The position numbers were made by a program, and so were the translations under genes. This document shows positions 8,371-16,977 of a DNA stretch of 64,000 bases, one piece after another. This DNA is from an uncultured Lachnospiraceae bacterium (lineage in GTDB: Bacteria > Bacillota > Clostridia > Lachnospirales > Lachnospiraceae): NCBI GenBank assembly GCA_910576815.1, contig CAJTKA010000001.1, positions 62,001 through 126,000 on the forward strand, in the 5' to 3' direction. The notes under the pieces are model-generated. The model saw nothing but the letters and a program-made list of their open reading frames with translations. It made no database searches and was not told the DNA's origin. Within the stretch, counting starts at the first letter, position 1, and each line of letters starts with the position of its first letter.

Positions 8371-9987
8371 ATGATAGGTGCAGACGCAATCGTAAAATGT
8401 TTGGAGGCGGAAGATGTGCAGTATGTGTTCGGTTATCCGGGCGTTGCCATCTGTCCCTTCTACAACAGCATTTTGGATTCAGACATTCAGACCATTTTGA
8501 TCCGTACGGAGCAGAATGCGGCCCATGCGGCCAGCGGCCTTGCCAGAGTTTCCGGTACGGTCGGCGTATGTGCTGTGACTTCGGGTCCCGGCGCAACGAA
8601 TTTGATCACAGGTATCGCCACCGCCTTTGCTGACAGTATACCGCTTGTGTGCATCACGGGACAGGTGAACAGCGAGCTTTTGGGTTCCGACGTCTTTCAG
8701 GAGGCGGATATCACGGGAGCGGCGGAATCCTTTGTAAAATACAGCTATTTAGTGAAAGATGCGGCAGAGATTCCGCGCATTTTCAAGGAGGCTTTTCATC
8801 TGGCCAACACAGGGCGTAAAGGCCCCGTACTGATCGATGTCCCCATCGACGTGCAGAATGCCCCCATTGCCAAATTCAAGTATCCGGAAGAAGTCAATAT
8901 GCGCACCTACAAGCCTACCGTAAAGGGTAATATGGCGCAGATCAAAAAAGTGGCAAAGGAGCTTTCCCGCGCAAAAAGGCCCCTGATCTGTGCGGGCGGC
9001 GGCGTGCTCTTAAGTCAGGCGGAAAAAGCACTCAGACACTTTTCCGAAAAATATCAGATTCCCGTGGTGTCTACCATGATGGGCATCGGCGCCATGCCGA
9101 CAAAGGATCCTTTATACTTCGGCATGGTCGGCAATAACGGCAAGCCCTTTGCAAACCGTGCCATGAACGACTCAGACCTTCTCTTGATGGTGGGTGCGAG
9201 AGTGGCGGATCGGGCGGTGAACCAGCCGGATGTGATCACGGAGAATAAAGTGCTCGTGCATATCGACGTGGATCCTGCGGAGATCGGAAAAAATGTTGGC
9301 CCCGCGATTCCATTGGTCGGGGATGCCCGGCATATCTTTGAGGATTTGGAGACGGAAGAATTTTCCTGCGATACGGCGGCGTGGATCAAGACGCTTACCA
9401 ATTACCGTGAAACCATGCAGCCCATCCGCAGACCGAACGCTTCTTACGTGGATCCGGCAGCTTTTATCACGAAGCTGTCCGAAGCCATGGAGGAGGATGC
9501 GGTCTATGTGGCTGATGTGGGACAAAACCAGATCTGGTCCTGCGGCTATCACATCGTGAAACAGGGACGCTTTTTAACAAGCGGCGGCATGGGTACCATG
9601 GGGTATTCCATCCCTGCAGCCATGGGCGCAAAACTGGCGGCTCCGAAACGTCAGGTAGTCGCAGTCTGCGGCGACGGTTCCTTCCAAATGTCCATGATGG
9701 AACTCGCTACCATGCGGCAATTTGGCGTGGCGGTAAAGATCATCGTCCTCAAAAATAATTATTTGGGTATGGTGCGGGAATACCAGCATTACACTTATAA
9801 GGACAATTATTCGGTGGTCGATCTGTCGGGAAGTCCCGATCTGGAAAAGCTGGCGTCGGCCTACGATCTGCGCTTTATGCGCCTTGAGAATATGGCGGGA
9901 GCGGACGAGACCATCCGCAGTTTCCTGGAAAAGGACGAATCGGTGCTTTTGGAATGCCTGATCGATCCCATGGATCTGGTGAAATAA
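8371..9987 (+). CDS. ilvB: Acetolactate synthase, large (catalytic) subunit
   Basis: Condenses two pyruvates, or pyruvate and 2-oxobutyrate, in the first common step of valine, leucine and isoleucine synthesis. The 538-residue protein has the three-part thiamine diphosphate enzyme layout: the N-terminal domain with the catalytic glutamate in IRTEQNAAHAASGLAR (about 47), a central domain, and the C-terminal cofactor site GDGSF followed by LKNNYLGMVREYQ (from about 433). The ATG at 8371 is preferred over one 18 nt upstream because GGAGAAAGG spans that earlier start and is well spaced for 8371. It is followed by two regulatory subunit genes and ilvC. No T-box leader was found upstream. Confidence 0.93.
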   Translation: MIGADAIVKCLEAEDVQYVFGYPGVAICPFYNSILDSDIQTILIRTEQNAAHAASGLARVSGTVGVCAVTSGPGATNLITGIATAFADSIPLVCITGQVNSELLGSDVFQEADITGAAESFVKYSYLVKDAAEIPRIFKEAFHLANTGRKGPVLIDVPIDVQNAPIAKFKYPEEVNMRTYKPTVKGNMAQIKKVAKELSRAKRPLICAGGGVLLSQAEKALRHFSEKYQIPVVSTMMGIGAMPTKDPLYFGMVGNNGKPFANRAMNDSDLLLMVGARVADRAVNQPDVITENKVLVHIDVDPAEIGKNVGPAIPLVGDARHIFEDLETEEFSCDTAAWIKTLTNYRETMQPIRRPNASYVDPAAFITKLSEAMEEDAVYVADVGQNQIWSCGYHIVKQGRFLTSGGMGTMGYSIPAAMGAKLAAPKRQVVAVCGDGSFQMSMMELATMRQFGVAVKIIVLKNNYLGMVREYQHYTYKDNYSVVDLSGSPDLEKLASAYDLRFMRLENMAGADETIRSFLEKDESVLLECLIDPMDLVK

Positions 9988-10006
9988 CAGCGCTAAATCT
10001 CGTGTG

Positions 10007-10032
10007 GGAGAATACCAAAAGAGGCATTCTCC
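10007..10032. repeat. Intercistronic hairpin between ilvB and ilvN, copy 1
   Basis: GGAGAATACC (10007-10016) pairs with GGCATTCTCC (10023-10032) at 9 of 10 positions around the 6-nt loop AAAAGA. It lies 19 nt after ilvB and is not followed by a T-run, so it does not look like an intrinsic terminator. Nearly the same hairpin occurs between hisD and hisB (39613-39640). Confidence 0.65.
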
Positions 10033-10062
10033 GCCATTGATAGAAGATATATGGAGGTTAGA

Positions 10063-10551
10063 ATGAAAAAAATATATTCCGTACTTGTGGAAAACCGTTC
10101 GGGCGTGCTCTGCAAGGTGGCAGGCCTGTTTTCCAGAAGATGCTTTAACATTGATTCCCTGGCAGTAGGTGAGACAGAAGATACCACGGTCTCCCGCATG
10201 ACGATTGTAAGCAGCGGCGATGAGCGCACCATCGAACAGATCGAAAAGCAGCTCAACAAAAAGATCGATGTTATCAAAGTAAAGACTTTCGACGAGCCTG
10301 CCAGCGTGAGCCGCGAACTGATGCTGATGAAAGTAAAGTATAATAAGAACAACAGGCGCGACATCATGGAGACCTGCCAGATCATGGGCGCGGATATCGT
10401 GGATATGTCAAAGAATATGATGATCATTCAAATCTGTGACGTGCCGGAGCGCGTAAAGCTCCTCATCAGCATGATGAAGGGCATCAGTATCGTGGAGCTG
10501 GCCCGCACGGGGACGCTGGCGCTGCAGAAATGTCTGGATATGGAGGAGTAG
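10063..10551 (+). CDS. ilvN: Acetolactate synthase small subunit, first copy
   Basis: The regulatory subunit activates the catalytic subunit and gives feedback inhibition by valine. The 162 residues start with the ACT domain (YSVLVENRSGVLCKVAGLFSRR, then NIDSLAVG), followed by the C-terminal small-subunit domain. The ATG at 10063 is preferred over one 12 nt upstream because GGAGG spans the earlier codon and is placed for the later one. It is followed by a second, diverged copy. Whether each copy serves a different large subunit cannot be told from this window. Confidence 0.92.
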   Translation: MKKIYSVLVENRSGVLCKVAGLFSRRCFNIDSLAVGETEDTTVSRMTIVSSGDERTIEQIEKQLNKKIDVIKVKTFDEPASVSRELMLMKVKYNKNNRRDIMETCQIMGADIVDMSKNMMIIQICDVPERVKLLISMMKGISIVELARTGTLALQKCLDMEE

Positions 10552-10561
10552 TGCCGCTTAG

Positions 10562-10590
10562 TTGACTTTTTGCTCTAAAATTGCTACAAT
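10562..10590 (+). promoter_or_regulatory. Internal promoter for second ilvN and ilvC
   Basis: TTGACT (10562-10567), a 17-bp spacer and TACAAT (10585-10590) form a near-consensus sigma-A promoter, starting 10 bp after the first ilvN copy ends. It would allow the second ilvN and ilvC to be transcribed apart from ilvB. Confidence 0.75.
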
Positions 10591-10662
10591 GATTGACGAT
10601 GTTTGTATCAGACAGGCATCATGGTGCAGATGATAGAAAACAGCGGAAGGAAGGGTTCTTGT

Positions 10663-11166
10663 ATGCAGAAAAAGGTATTTCAGTTGTTGGTGGACAATAC
10701 TTCGGGTGTGCTTAGCCGCATTGCAGGGCTCTTTTCCAGACGCGGTTACAATATTGACAGCATCACCGCAGGCGTGACGGCGGATCCCCGCTACACCCGC
10801 ATCACCATCGCCACGTCCGGAGACGACGAGATCTTAGAGCAGATCGAGAAGCAGGTGGCGAAGCTTGTGGACGTGCGGGATATCAAGGAGCTAAAGCCTG
10901 AGGAGAGCGTCTACAGGGAGCTGGCGCTCGTCAAGGTTCGGGTAACGTCCGCCAGAGACCGTATCGATGTCTTTGCGGTGGCAAACGCTTACCGTGCTGA
11001 CCCCGTGGATGTATCCCCCGGCAGCATCACCATTGAGCTGATCGGCGATCAGGACAAGATCGACGCTTTCATTGCAGTGCTTGACGGTTACGAGATCTTA
11101 GAGCTGGCTCGCACGGGTATTGCAGGACTGTCCCGTGGTGTCGCGCATGTGACTTATCTCGAGTAA
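10663..11166 (+). CDS. ilvN: Acetolactate synthase small subunit, second copy
   Basis: A second ACT-domain regulatory subunit (167 residues), clearly homologous to the gene 110 nt upstream but diverged (LLVDNTSGVLSRIAGLFSRR against LVENRSGVLCKVAGLFSRR). The ATG at 10663 has the ribosome binding site GGAAGGAAGGG; the 20-codon upstream extension of the frame contains the promoter tail and is not counted. It lies between its own promoter and ilvC. It may bind a different effector or partner a large subunit encoded elsewhere; that is inference. Confidence 0.9.
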   Translation: MQKKVFQLLVDNTSGVLSRIAGLFSRRGYNIDSITAGVTADPRYTRITIATSGDDEILEQIEKQVAKLVDVRDIKELKPEESVYRELALVKVRVTSARDRIDVFAVANAYRADPVDVSPGSITIELIGDQDKIDAFIAVLDGYEILELARTGIAGLSRGVAHVTYLE

Positions 11167-11256
11167 ATAGAAACAGGGTAATGAAAGGGAGCGATCCCTC
11201 GAAATTATAAAGGCTGTACAAATTTTTATTTAATCATCGAACGGAGGAAAAGTAAA

Positions 11257-12273
11257 ATGGCAAAGATTTTCTATCAGGAAGACTGTAACTTATCTCTTTT
11301 GGACGGCAAGACCATCGCTGTCATCGGCTACGGCAGTCAGGGACACGCGCACGCGCTCAATGCGAAGGAGTCAGGCTGTCACGTGATCATCGGTCTTTAC
11401 GAGGGCTCCAAGTCCTGGGCAAAGGCTGAGGCACAGGGATTTGAGGTTTATACTGCGGCTGAGGCTGCAAAGAAGGCTGATATCATCATGATCCTTATCA
11501 ACGACGAGCTGCAGGCGGCAATGTACAAAAAAGACATCGAGCCCAACTTAGAGGCAGGCAATATGCTGATGTTTGCACACGGCTTCAACATTCACTTCGG
11601 CTGCATCGTACCGCCTAAGGATGTGGATGTGACCATGATCGCGCCTAAGGGCCCCGGCCATACCGTAAGAAGCGAGTATCAGGCAGGCAAGGGCGTTCCC
11701 TGTCTGGTAGCGGTGCATCAGGATGCGACCGGTAAGGCACAGGATAAGGCACTTGCTTATGCGCTGGCAATCGGCGGCGCGAGAGCAGGCGTTTTGGAGA
11801 CTACCTTCCGTACCGAGACAGAGACAGACCTTTTTGGTGAGCAGGCAGTCCTCTGCGGCGGTGTCTGCGCGTTGATGCAGGCAGGTTTCGAGACGCTGGT
11901 AGAAGCAGGCTACGATCCGAGAAACGCATATTTCGAGTGTATCCATGAGATGAAGCTGATCGTAGATCTGATTTATCAGTCCGGTTTTGCAGGCATGAGA
12001 TACTCCATTTCCAATACAGCGGAGTACGGCGATTACATTACCGGTCCGAAGATCATTACCGAAGATACCAAGAAGGCAATGAAGAAAATCCTTTCCGATA
12101 TTCAGGATGGTACCTTCGCGAAAGACTTCCTGCTCGATATGTCTTCCGCAGGCGGTCAGGTACACTTTAAGGCCATGAGGAAGCTGGCTTCCGAGCATCC
12201 CGCAGAGGTTGTGGGCGAGGAGATCAGAAAACTCTACAGCTGGAACGGCGAGGACAAGCTGATCAATAACTAA
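11257..12273 (+). CDS. ilvC: Ketol-acid reductoisomerase
   Basis: Rearranges and reduces acetolactate or acetohydroxybutyrate with Mg2+ and NAD(P)H, the second step of branched-chain amino acid synthesis. At 338 residues it is a class I enzyme. The N-terminal Rossmann motif is GYGSQGHAHALN (about 25-36). The C-terminal knotted domain contains the metal-binding acidic residues in ETETDLFGEQAVLCGG and EC-HEMK-IVDLIYQ. GGAGG precedes the start by 9 nt. A strong terminator follows, closing the ilv cluster. Confidence 0.96.
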   Translation: MAKIFYQEDCNLSLLDGKTIAVIGYGSQGHAHALNAKESGCHVIIGLYEGSKSWAKAEAQGFEVYTAAEAAKKADIIMILINDELQAAMYKKDIEPNLEAGNMLMFAHGFNIHFGCIVPPKDVDVTMIAPKGPGHTVRSEYQAGKGVPCLVAVHQDATGKAQDKALAYALAIGGARAGVLETTFRTETETDLFGEQAVLCGGVCALMQAGFETLVEAGYDPRNAYFECIHEMKLIVDLIYQSGFAGMRYSISNTAEYGDYITGPKIITEDTKKAMKKILSDIQDGTFAKDFLLDMSSAGGQVHFKAMRKLASEHPAEVVGEEIRKLYSWNGEDKLINN

Positions 12274-12296
12274 CTTTTAGGTACAATAAGATAATG

Positions 12297-12339
12297 GGAG
12301 GCATTCCGCCGGTCATCCGGCAGGGGTGCCTTTCTTCTT
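12297..12339 (+). terminator. Intrinsic terminator after ilvC
   Basis: A 14-bp stem with one bulged A (AGGCATTCC plus GCCGG against CCGGC plus GGGGTGCCT) has the tetraloop TCAT and is followed by TTTCTTCTT. It starts about 24 nt after the ilvC stop. Confidence 0.9.
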
Positions 12340-12427
12340 ATTCGGATATTGTGTGGAGAAAGACAATATTTAGAAATTTTTAAGAACTATCTGCGGTTTC
12401 TGTTTAGATGTTGGGGTTATGATAAAG

Positions 12428-12467
12428 CAGTGCAAAGATGAATTGAAGGCTTGTCTGATTTGCACTG
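12428..12467. promoter_or_regulatory. Inverted repeat upstream of the two-component operon
   Basis: CAGTGCAAA (12428-12436) and TTTGCACTG (12459-12467) are perfect 9-bp inverted copies separated by 22 bp, ending 25 bp before the response regulator ATG. A TATGAT -10-like hexamer lies just upstream (12418-12423). It could be an operator or an mRNA hairpin; no T-run follows. Confidence 0.45.
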
Positions 12468-12492
12468 TGGATAAGAATGAGGAGTTTTTATC

Positions 12493-13245
12493 ATGGAAAA
12501 AGAAACTTATCAAATACTGATCGTGGAGGATGATCGGGACATCAGAGAGGGCATCGAGATCTACCTGAAAAATCAGGGCTATACCGTCTTTCAGGCCGCT
12601 GATGGGATAGAGGGGCTTGCCGTGATCAAAAAGGAGACCGTACACCTGGCCATCGTGGACGTGATGATGCCGAGGATGGATGGGATCACCATGATGATGC
12701 GGGTGCGGGAACAGGGGTATGAATTTCCGGTGATCATGCTTTCCGCAAAGTCGGAAGAAGTGGATAAGATCATGGGGCTCAATATGGGAGCCGACGACTA
12801 TGTGACCAAGCCCTTTACCACCATGGAGCTTTTGGCCAGAGTCAATTCCCAGCTGCGGCGCTACAGCCGCTATCTGGAGTTGAAGGACGCCGAACATAAA
12901 ACGGAAGAAGATACGAAGGTGTTTACGGTCGGCGGTCTGGAAGTACACGAGGAGACAGTGGAGGTCTATCTGGACGGCAGTCCCGTGAGACTGACACCTA
13001 CGGAGTTTAAAATCCTTTTACTCCTGATCAAGAGTCCGGGCAGGGTCTTTTCTGCGGAGGAGATCTACGAGCGGGTCTGGAATGAGCAGGCAATCAATAC
13101 GGATACGATCATGGTGCATATCAGAAAGATCCGGGAAAAGATCGAACTGAATCCCCGGGATCCCAAATACTTAAAGGTGGTGTGGGGCGTTGGCTACAAA
13201 ATTGAAAAACAGGGAAGAACAGGAACTGAAAAAAACGAAGCGTAG
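12493..13245 (+). CDS. OmpR-family response regulator
   Basis: A 250-residue DNA-binding regulator. The receiver domain (about 1-125) has acidic residues VEDD, the phospho-acceptor Asp56 in IVDVMMPRMDG, and the conserved lysine in YVTKPFT. The OmpR/PhoB winged helix follows (about 145-245), with LTPTEFKILLLLIKSPGRVFS and TIMVHIRKIREKIE. A GAGG ribosome binding site precedes the ATG. The histidine kinase reading frame overlaps its end by about 56 nt, so the two proteins form one expression unit. The regulated genes are not evident. Confidence 0.93.
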   Translation: MEKETYQILIVEDDRDIREGIEIYLKNQGYTVFQAADGIEGLAVIKKETVHLAIVDVMMPRMDGITMMMRVREQGYEFPVIMLSAKSEEVDKIMGLNMGADDYVTKPFTTMELLARVNSQLRRYSRYLELKDAEHKTEEDTKVFTVGGLEVHEETVEVYLDGSPVRLTPTEFKILLLLIKSPGRVFSAEEIYERVWNEQAINTDTIMVHIRKIREKIELNPRDPKYLKVVWGVGYKIEKQGRTGTEKNEA

Positions 13246-15379
13246 ATGGCTGTCGGGCACAAATCTGATCGCATGGGGTCTTTGTCTGGCGGCGGCGCTC
13301 GCCTTTTTATTGCTCTATCCGGGCTTTCAGGAGCGGGCGGAGGAGGAAGAACCGGACATTCTCTCAGGAAGCGAATTTCTGCATGAAATCTATCAGGCGA
13401 ATATCGTGCTCTATCACCGACTGCAGGAGGCGGTAACGGGAAAGAAGGTCAATGCGCAGGACATTTATTTGGCGGCAGCAACGAACAAGGCGGCGGGTTA
13501 TCAGGGGAAATATTATGACTTTGACGGGGAAACGCCGCTTTCCTATGCGGGGGAACGGCTTGACTCCCTTGTTGACACCTGGGATGCCAATATGGCTGAC
13601 GGGATCGGCGCTTTGATCGACTACGAGATCGTTGACAATGTATCCGGAAAGAGAGTCGGAAATACCGAGCGCCAGTTAAGTCTTTTGGGAACGGAGGCGG
13701 TATCGCAGGAGGCGGAAGACTACTGTCCGTATTATATCAAGATGGAATTTGACGAGACCGGGCGGCTTTCCCGTGTGTGGGCACGAGGCGAGGATGGGGA
13801 TGCGATCGCGGAAGGCGCTTCGGTTGTGATGCGCAGCCGTTATTTGGAGCGGAATCTGTACGAGTCGCTTTCCTATTCGACTTATGGAAATGTCGGCTGG
13901 GATGATTTCATTTTTTATCTTGCCGATGGTGAGGTTTGGCGGGCCCGGCTGCGGGTGACGAATCTGCCGCAAAACTGTACGGTCTGTTATGCCATGACGG
14001 AAGCGCAGTTTGCGGAATTAAAGGCTTCCTCACGCCTTTTCCACTCGGTAAACAGTTTTATCGGCAATTATGCAAACATTGGCATCCAGGAATGTTTCCG
14101 TTTTCTGCTGATTTTGTTGTTTGCAGCAAGTCTGCTTTTACCGCTGTTGAGAGGGTGGCATCTGCATGAGAAGCAGTTTTTACCCTTGCATTTTGAGGTG
14201 ACGGCGGTTCTGCTTGTGGTTGCATTTGTGCTCTTTGGGGAACTGTCCGTACAACTTGTCCTGCTATCTGTGTCGAATCGATGGGATTACAGTCTGCCCT
14301 ATACGATCCACTCGCTGCTGCCGGGAGTGTATTTGCAGGATGCGAGCGTTATCGTGCGGATCGGTAACTTGCTTTTGTTGACGGCAGTCTTTCGGTTGTG
14401 GTTTGCACTGGCGGTGCCACTGAGTCAGGTCTATGTGTTTGGTATCAGAGGGTATTTCAAAAAGAGAAGTTTGATCGTGCGAGGTGGCAGAAGGCTGCGT
14501 GTAGTGGTAAAGAGAGGCAGACGACGGCAGCAAAAGACAAGGTGGCAGAAGAAATACGGTTTTCTGCTCTCAGCGCTGCAATCGGTGTCCGAAGGAAATC
14601 TGCAGACAGAATTTAGCGGGGACTGGGGGGAGTTTGAACCGCTGAAAGGAGAATTGACAAGGATTCAGAACGGTTTTGCGCGGGCGGTGGAGGAGGAGGT
14701 CAAGAGCCAGCGGATGCGTACAGAGCTGATCACCAACGTCTCCCACGACCTAAAGACTCCGCTTACCGCCATCCTTACTTATACGGAGCTGTTACAGGGA
14801 AAAAATGTCACGGAGAAACAGAGGGAGGAGTATCTGGCGGTACTGAAAAGAAAATCCCTGCGCTTGAAAACGCTGATTGAGGATCTCTTTGAGGTGAGCA
14901 AGGCGAGCAGCGGCAATGTGACCTTTGAGCGGGAAAAGGTAGACATTTGCAGCCTGATGCGTCAGGTCTGGCTGGAATATGAGGATGGAGCAAAGGCCGC
15001 CGGGCTGATATTCCGCTTTGCATTTCCCGAAGATAAGGTTTTTCTGTTATTGGATGGCGAGAAAACCTGTCGGATCTTTGATAACCTCTACACAAATATC
15101 TTGAAATATGCCATGACTGACACAAGAGTTTATATTTCAGTAACGCGCGAAGGGGAGGAAGTCAGGGTCGAACTGAAAAATATCTCAGGCTTTGAGTTGA
15201 ATATTCCGGTGGAGAGTCTGACAGAGCGCTTTGTGCGGGGCGACAGTGCCAGAACCAGTGAAGGAAGCGGATTGGGGCTTGCCATTGCCAGAAGCTTCGT
15301 AGAGGGACAGGAAGGACGGATGCAGATCGAGATCGACGGCGATTTGTTTAAGGTGACGTTGATTTGGAAGGGGCTTTAG
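13190..15379 (+). CDS. Membrane sensor histidine kinase
   Basis: Partner kinase of the preceding regulator. The 729-residue frame starts at a TTG inside the regulator gene; a second TTG at 13202 is equally possible and no ATG is suitable, so the exact start is uncertain. A basic N-terminus leads into helix 1 (about 26-43). A large extracytoplasmic region (about 45-300) follows, then three or four hydrophobic segments (about 305-410), a short linker, the phosphorylated His519 in NVSHDLKTPLTAI, and the catalytic ATPase domain with the GSGLGLAIAR box. The extracytoplasmic part shows no domain I recognise. A terminator overlaps the stop codon. Confidence 0.9.
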   Translation: MATKLKNREEQELKKTKRRWLSGTNLIAWGLCLAAALAFLLLYPGFQERAEEEEPDILSGSEFLHEIYQANIVLYHRLQEAVTGKKVNAQDIYLAAATNKAAGYQGKYYDFDGETPLSYAGERLDSLVDTWDANMADGIGALIDYEIVDNVSGKRVGNTERQLSLLGTEAVSQEAEDYCPYYIKMEFDETGRLSRVWARGEDGDAIAEGASVVMRSRYLERNLYESLSYSTYGNVGWDDFIFYLADGEVWRARLRVTNLPQNCTVCYAMTEAQFAELKASSRLFHSVNSFIGNYANIGIQECFRFLLILLFAASLLLPLLRGWHLHEKQFLPLHFEVTAVLLVVAFVLFGELSVQLVLLSVSNRWDYSLPYTIHSLLPGVYLQDASVIVRIGNLLLLTAVFRLWFALAVPLSQVYVFGIRGYFKKRSLIVRGGRRLRVVVKRGRRRQQKTRWQKKYGFLLSALQSVSEGNLQTEFSGDWGEFEPLKGELTRIQNGFARAVEEEVKSQRMRTELITNVSHDLKTPLTAILTYTELLQGKNVTEKQREEYLAVLKRKSLRLKTLIEDLFEVSKASSGNVTFEREKVDICSLMRQVWLEYEDGAKAAGLIFRFAFPEDKVFLLLDGEKTCRIFDNLYTNILKYAMTDTRVYISVTREGEEVRVELKNISGFELNIPVESLTERFVRGDSARTSEGSGLGLAIARSFVEGQEGRMQIEIDGDLFKVTLIWKGL

Positions 15380-15394
15380 AGTCCCTTCTTTTTT
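15368..15394 (+). terminator. Terminator overlapping the kinase stop codon
   Basis: AAGGGGC pairs with GTCCCTT (7 bp with one G-T pair) around the loop TTTAGA, followed by CTTTTTT. The hairpin includes the last codons and stop of the kinase gene. Confidence 0.75.
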
Positions 15395-15437
15395 GTGACT
15401 TCCATTTTTACGGCTGTACGGAATCACTTTTTTATGC

Positions 15438-15443
15438 TATACT
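15438..15443 (+). promoter_or_regulatory. Extended -10 promoter for leuC
   Basis: TATACT is preceded by TG one base upstream (TGCTATACT), an extended -10. The -35 region at 17 bp (TGTACG) is poor. It lies about 118 nt before leuC. No T-box or leucine-rich leader peptide was seen in the leader. Confidence 0.5.
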
Positions 15444-15560
15444 AGCGGAGAAAAGACAATGAGCAGTACATAAAAAGCCAAAGGATTTCGGGCGTACCAC
15501 GAACATATGCGGACGAAAGATAAAAATGGCAAACTGCTGACAATATAAGGAGGAACAACT

Positions 15561-16826
15561 ATGGGAATGACAATGACACAAAAAATTCTGGCGGCGCACG
15601 CCGGTTTGGATCATGTGGAGGCGGGACAACTGATTGAGGCTGATCTGGATCTGGTGTTGGGCAACGATATCACCAGCCCGGTAGCGATCCATGAAATGGA
15701 AAAGATGAAGGTGAACGGCGTCTTTGATAAGGACAAGATCGCGCTGGTGCCGGATCACTTTGTACCCAATAAAGATATCAAATCTGCGGAGCACTGCAAG
15801 TGTGTGCGGGAATTTGCCAGAAAGAATGAGATCACCAATTACTTTGAAGTGGGACAGATGGGCATCGAGCACGCTCTTTTGCCGGAGCAGGGACTGACCG
15901 TAGCGGGCGACGTCATCATCGGTGCGGACTCCCACACCTGTACCTACGGTGCGCTGGGCGCTTTTTCCACGGGCGTGGGCAGTACGGATATGGCTGCCGG
16001 CATGGCTACGGGAAAGGCATGGTTCAAAGTGCCTTCGGCAATCAAATTCAACCTCACGGGAAAGCCTTCCGAGTGGGTGAGCGGCAAGGACGTGATTCTG
16101 CACATCATCGGCATGATCGGCGTGGACGGCGCCCTTTATAAATCCATGGAATTTGTCGGCGACAGCATCAAAAATCTTTCGATGGACGACCGCTTTACCA
16201 TTGCGAATATGGCGATCGAGGCGGGCGGCAAGAACGGGATCTTCCCGGTGGATGAACTTGCCATTGCTTATATGAAAGAACACAGTACCAGAACTTATAA
16301 GGTTTATGAAGCGGATGCGGACGCCGTATACGATGAGGAATACACCATTGATTTAAGTACCTTAAGGCCCACCATCGCTTTCCCGCATCTGCCGGAGAAC
16401 ACAAAGACGATCGATGAGATCACCGAAGATATCAAGATCGATCAGGTAGTGATCGGTTCCTGCACGAACGGTCGTCTCGATGACCTGCGCATTGCGGCCA
16501 AGGTGCTGCAGGGCAGACACGTGGCTGAAGGGATGCGCTGTATCGTGATCCCCGCCACTCAAAAGATTTATTTACAGGCGATGGAGGAAGGGCTTTTAAA
16601 GACCTTTATCGAGGCGGGCGCTATTGTCAGCACTCCGACCTGCGGACCGTGTCTTGGCGGTTACATGGGGATCCTGGCGGAGGGCGAACGCTGCGTCTCC
16701 ACCACCAACCGTAATTTCGTAGGACGCATGGGCCACGTGAGTTCTGAAATTTATCTGGCAAGCCCTGCGGTAGCGGCGGCCAGCGCGGTAGCAGGAAAGA
16801 TTTTCTGCCCTTGTAAGTTATCTTAA
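15561..16826 (+). CDS. leuC: 3-isopropylmalate dehydratase, large subunit
   Basis: Isomerises 2-isopropylmalate to 3-isopropylmalate in leucine synthesis together with LeuD, using a [4Fe-4S] cluster. At 421 residues it belongs to the shorter HacA-like subfamily rather than the 465-residue enterobacterial type. Cluster cysteines are visible in IGSCTNGRLDD (about 302) and PTCGPCLGG (about 363 and 366). AAGGAGG precedes the ATG by 8 nt. leuD follows 147 nt later with a small ORF between them. leuA and leuB are not in the window. Confidence 0.94.
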   Translation: MGMTMTQKILAAHAGLDHVEAGQLIEADLDLVLGNDITSPVAIHEMEKMKVNGVFDKDKIALVPDHFVPNKDIKSAEHCKCVREFARKNEITNYFEVGQMGIEHALLPEQGLTVAGDVIIGADSHTCTYGALGAFSTGVGSTDMAAGMATGKAWFKVPSAIKFNLTGKPSEWVSGKDVILHIIGMIGVDGALYKSMEFVGDSIKNLSMDDRFTIANMAIEAGGKNGIFPVDELAIAYMKEHSTRTYKVYEADADAVYDEEYTIDLSTLRPTIAFPHLPENTKTIDEITEDIKIDQVVIGSCTNGRLDDLRIAAKVLQGRHVAEGMRCIVIPATQKIYLQAMEEGLLKTFIEAGAIVSTPTCGPCLGGYMGILAEGERCVSTTNRNFVGRMGHVSSEIYLASPAVAAASAVAGKIFCPCKLS

Positions 16827-16839
16827 AGGGAGGCGGCTT

Positions 16840-16977
16840 ATGGGATTGATCGCCAATCAAATGGCAGTGGAAATGCTTGTTAAAATGACGAAGAAACTCA
16901 AAAGAGCCTGCAGTAAGGATGAAAAGAAATCGGAGCGGAATCATAAAGAAGGAAACGGAAAGGAACAAAAACTATGA
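16840..16977 (+). CDS. Small basic ORF (45 aa) between leuC and leuD
   Basis: ATG at 16840 follows an AAAGGGAGG ribosome binding site and opens a 45-residue frame that starts MGLIANQMAVEMLVKM and ends in a charged, Lys/Glu-rich tail. Its stop overlaps the leuD start as ATGA, a classical coupling arrangement. I recognise no family. The N-terminal 17 residues could form an amphipathic helix. The strong ribosome binding site and exact 4-nt overlap argue for translation, at least as a coupler that feeds ribosomes to leuD. Confidence 0.6.
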   Translation: MGLIANQMAVEMLVKMTKKLKRACSKDEKKSERNHKEGNGKEQKL

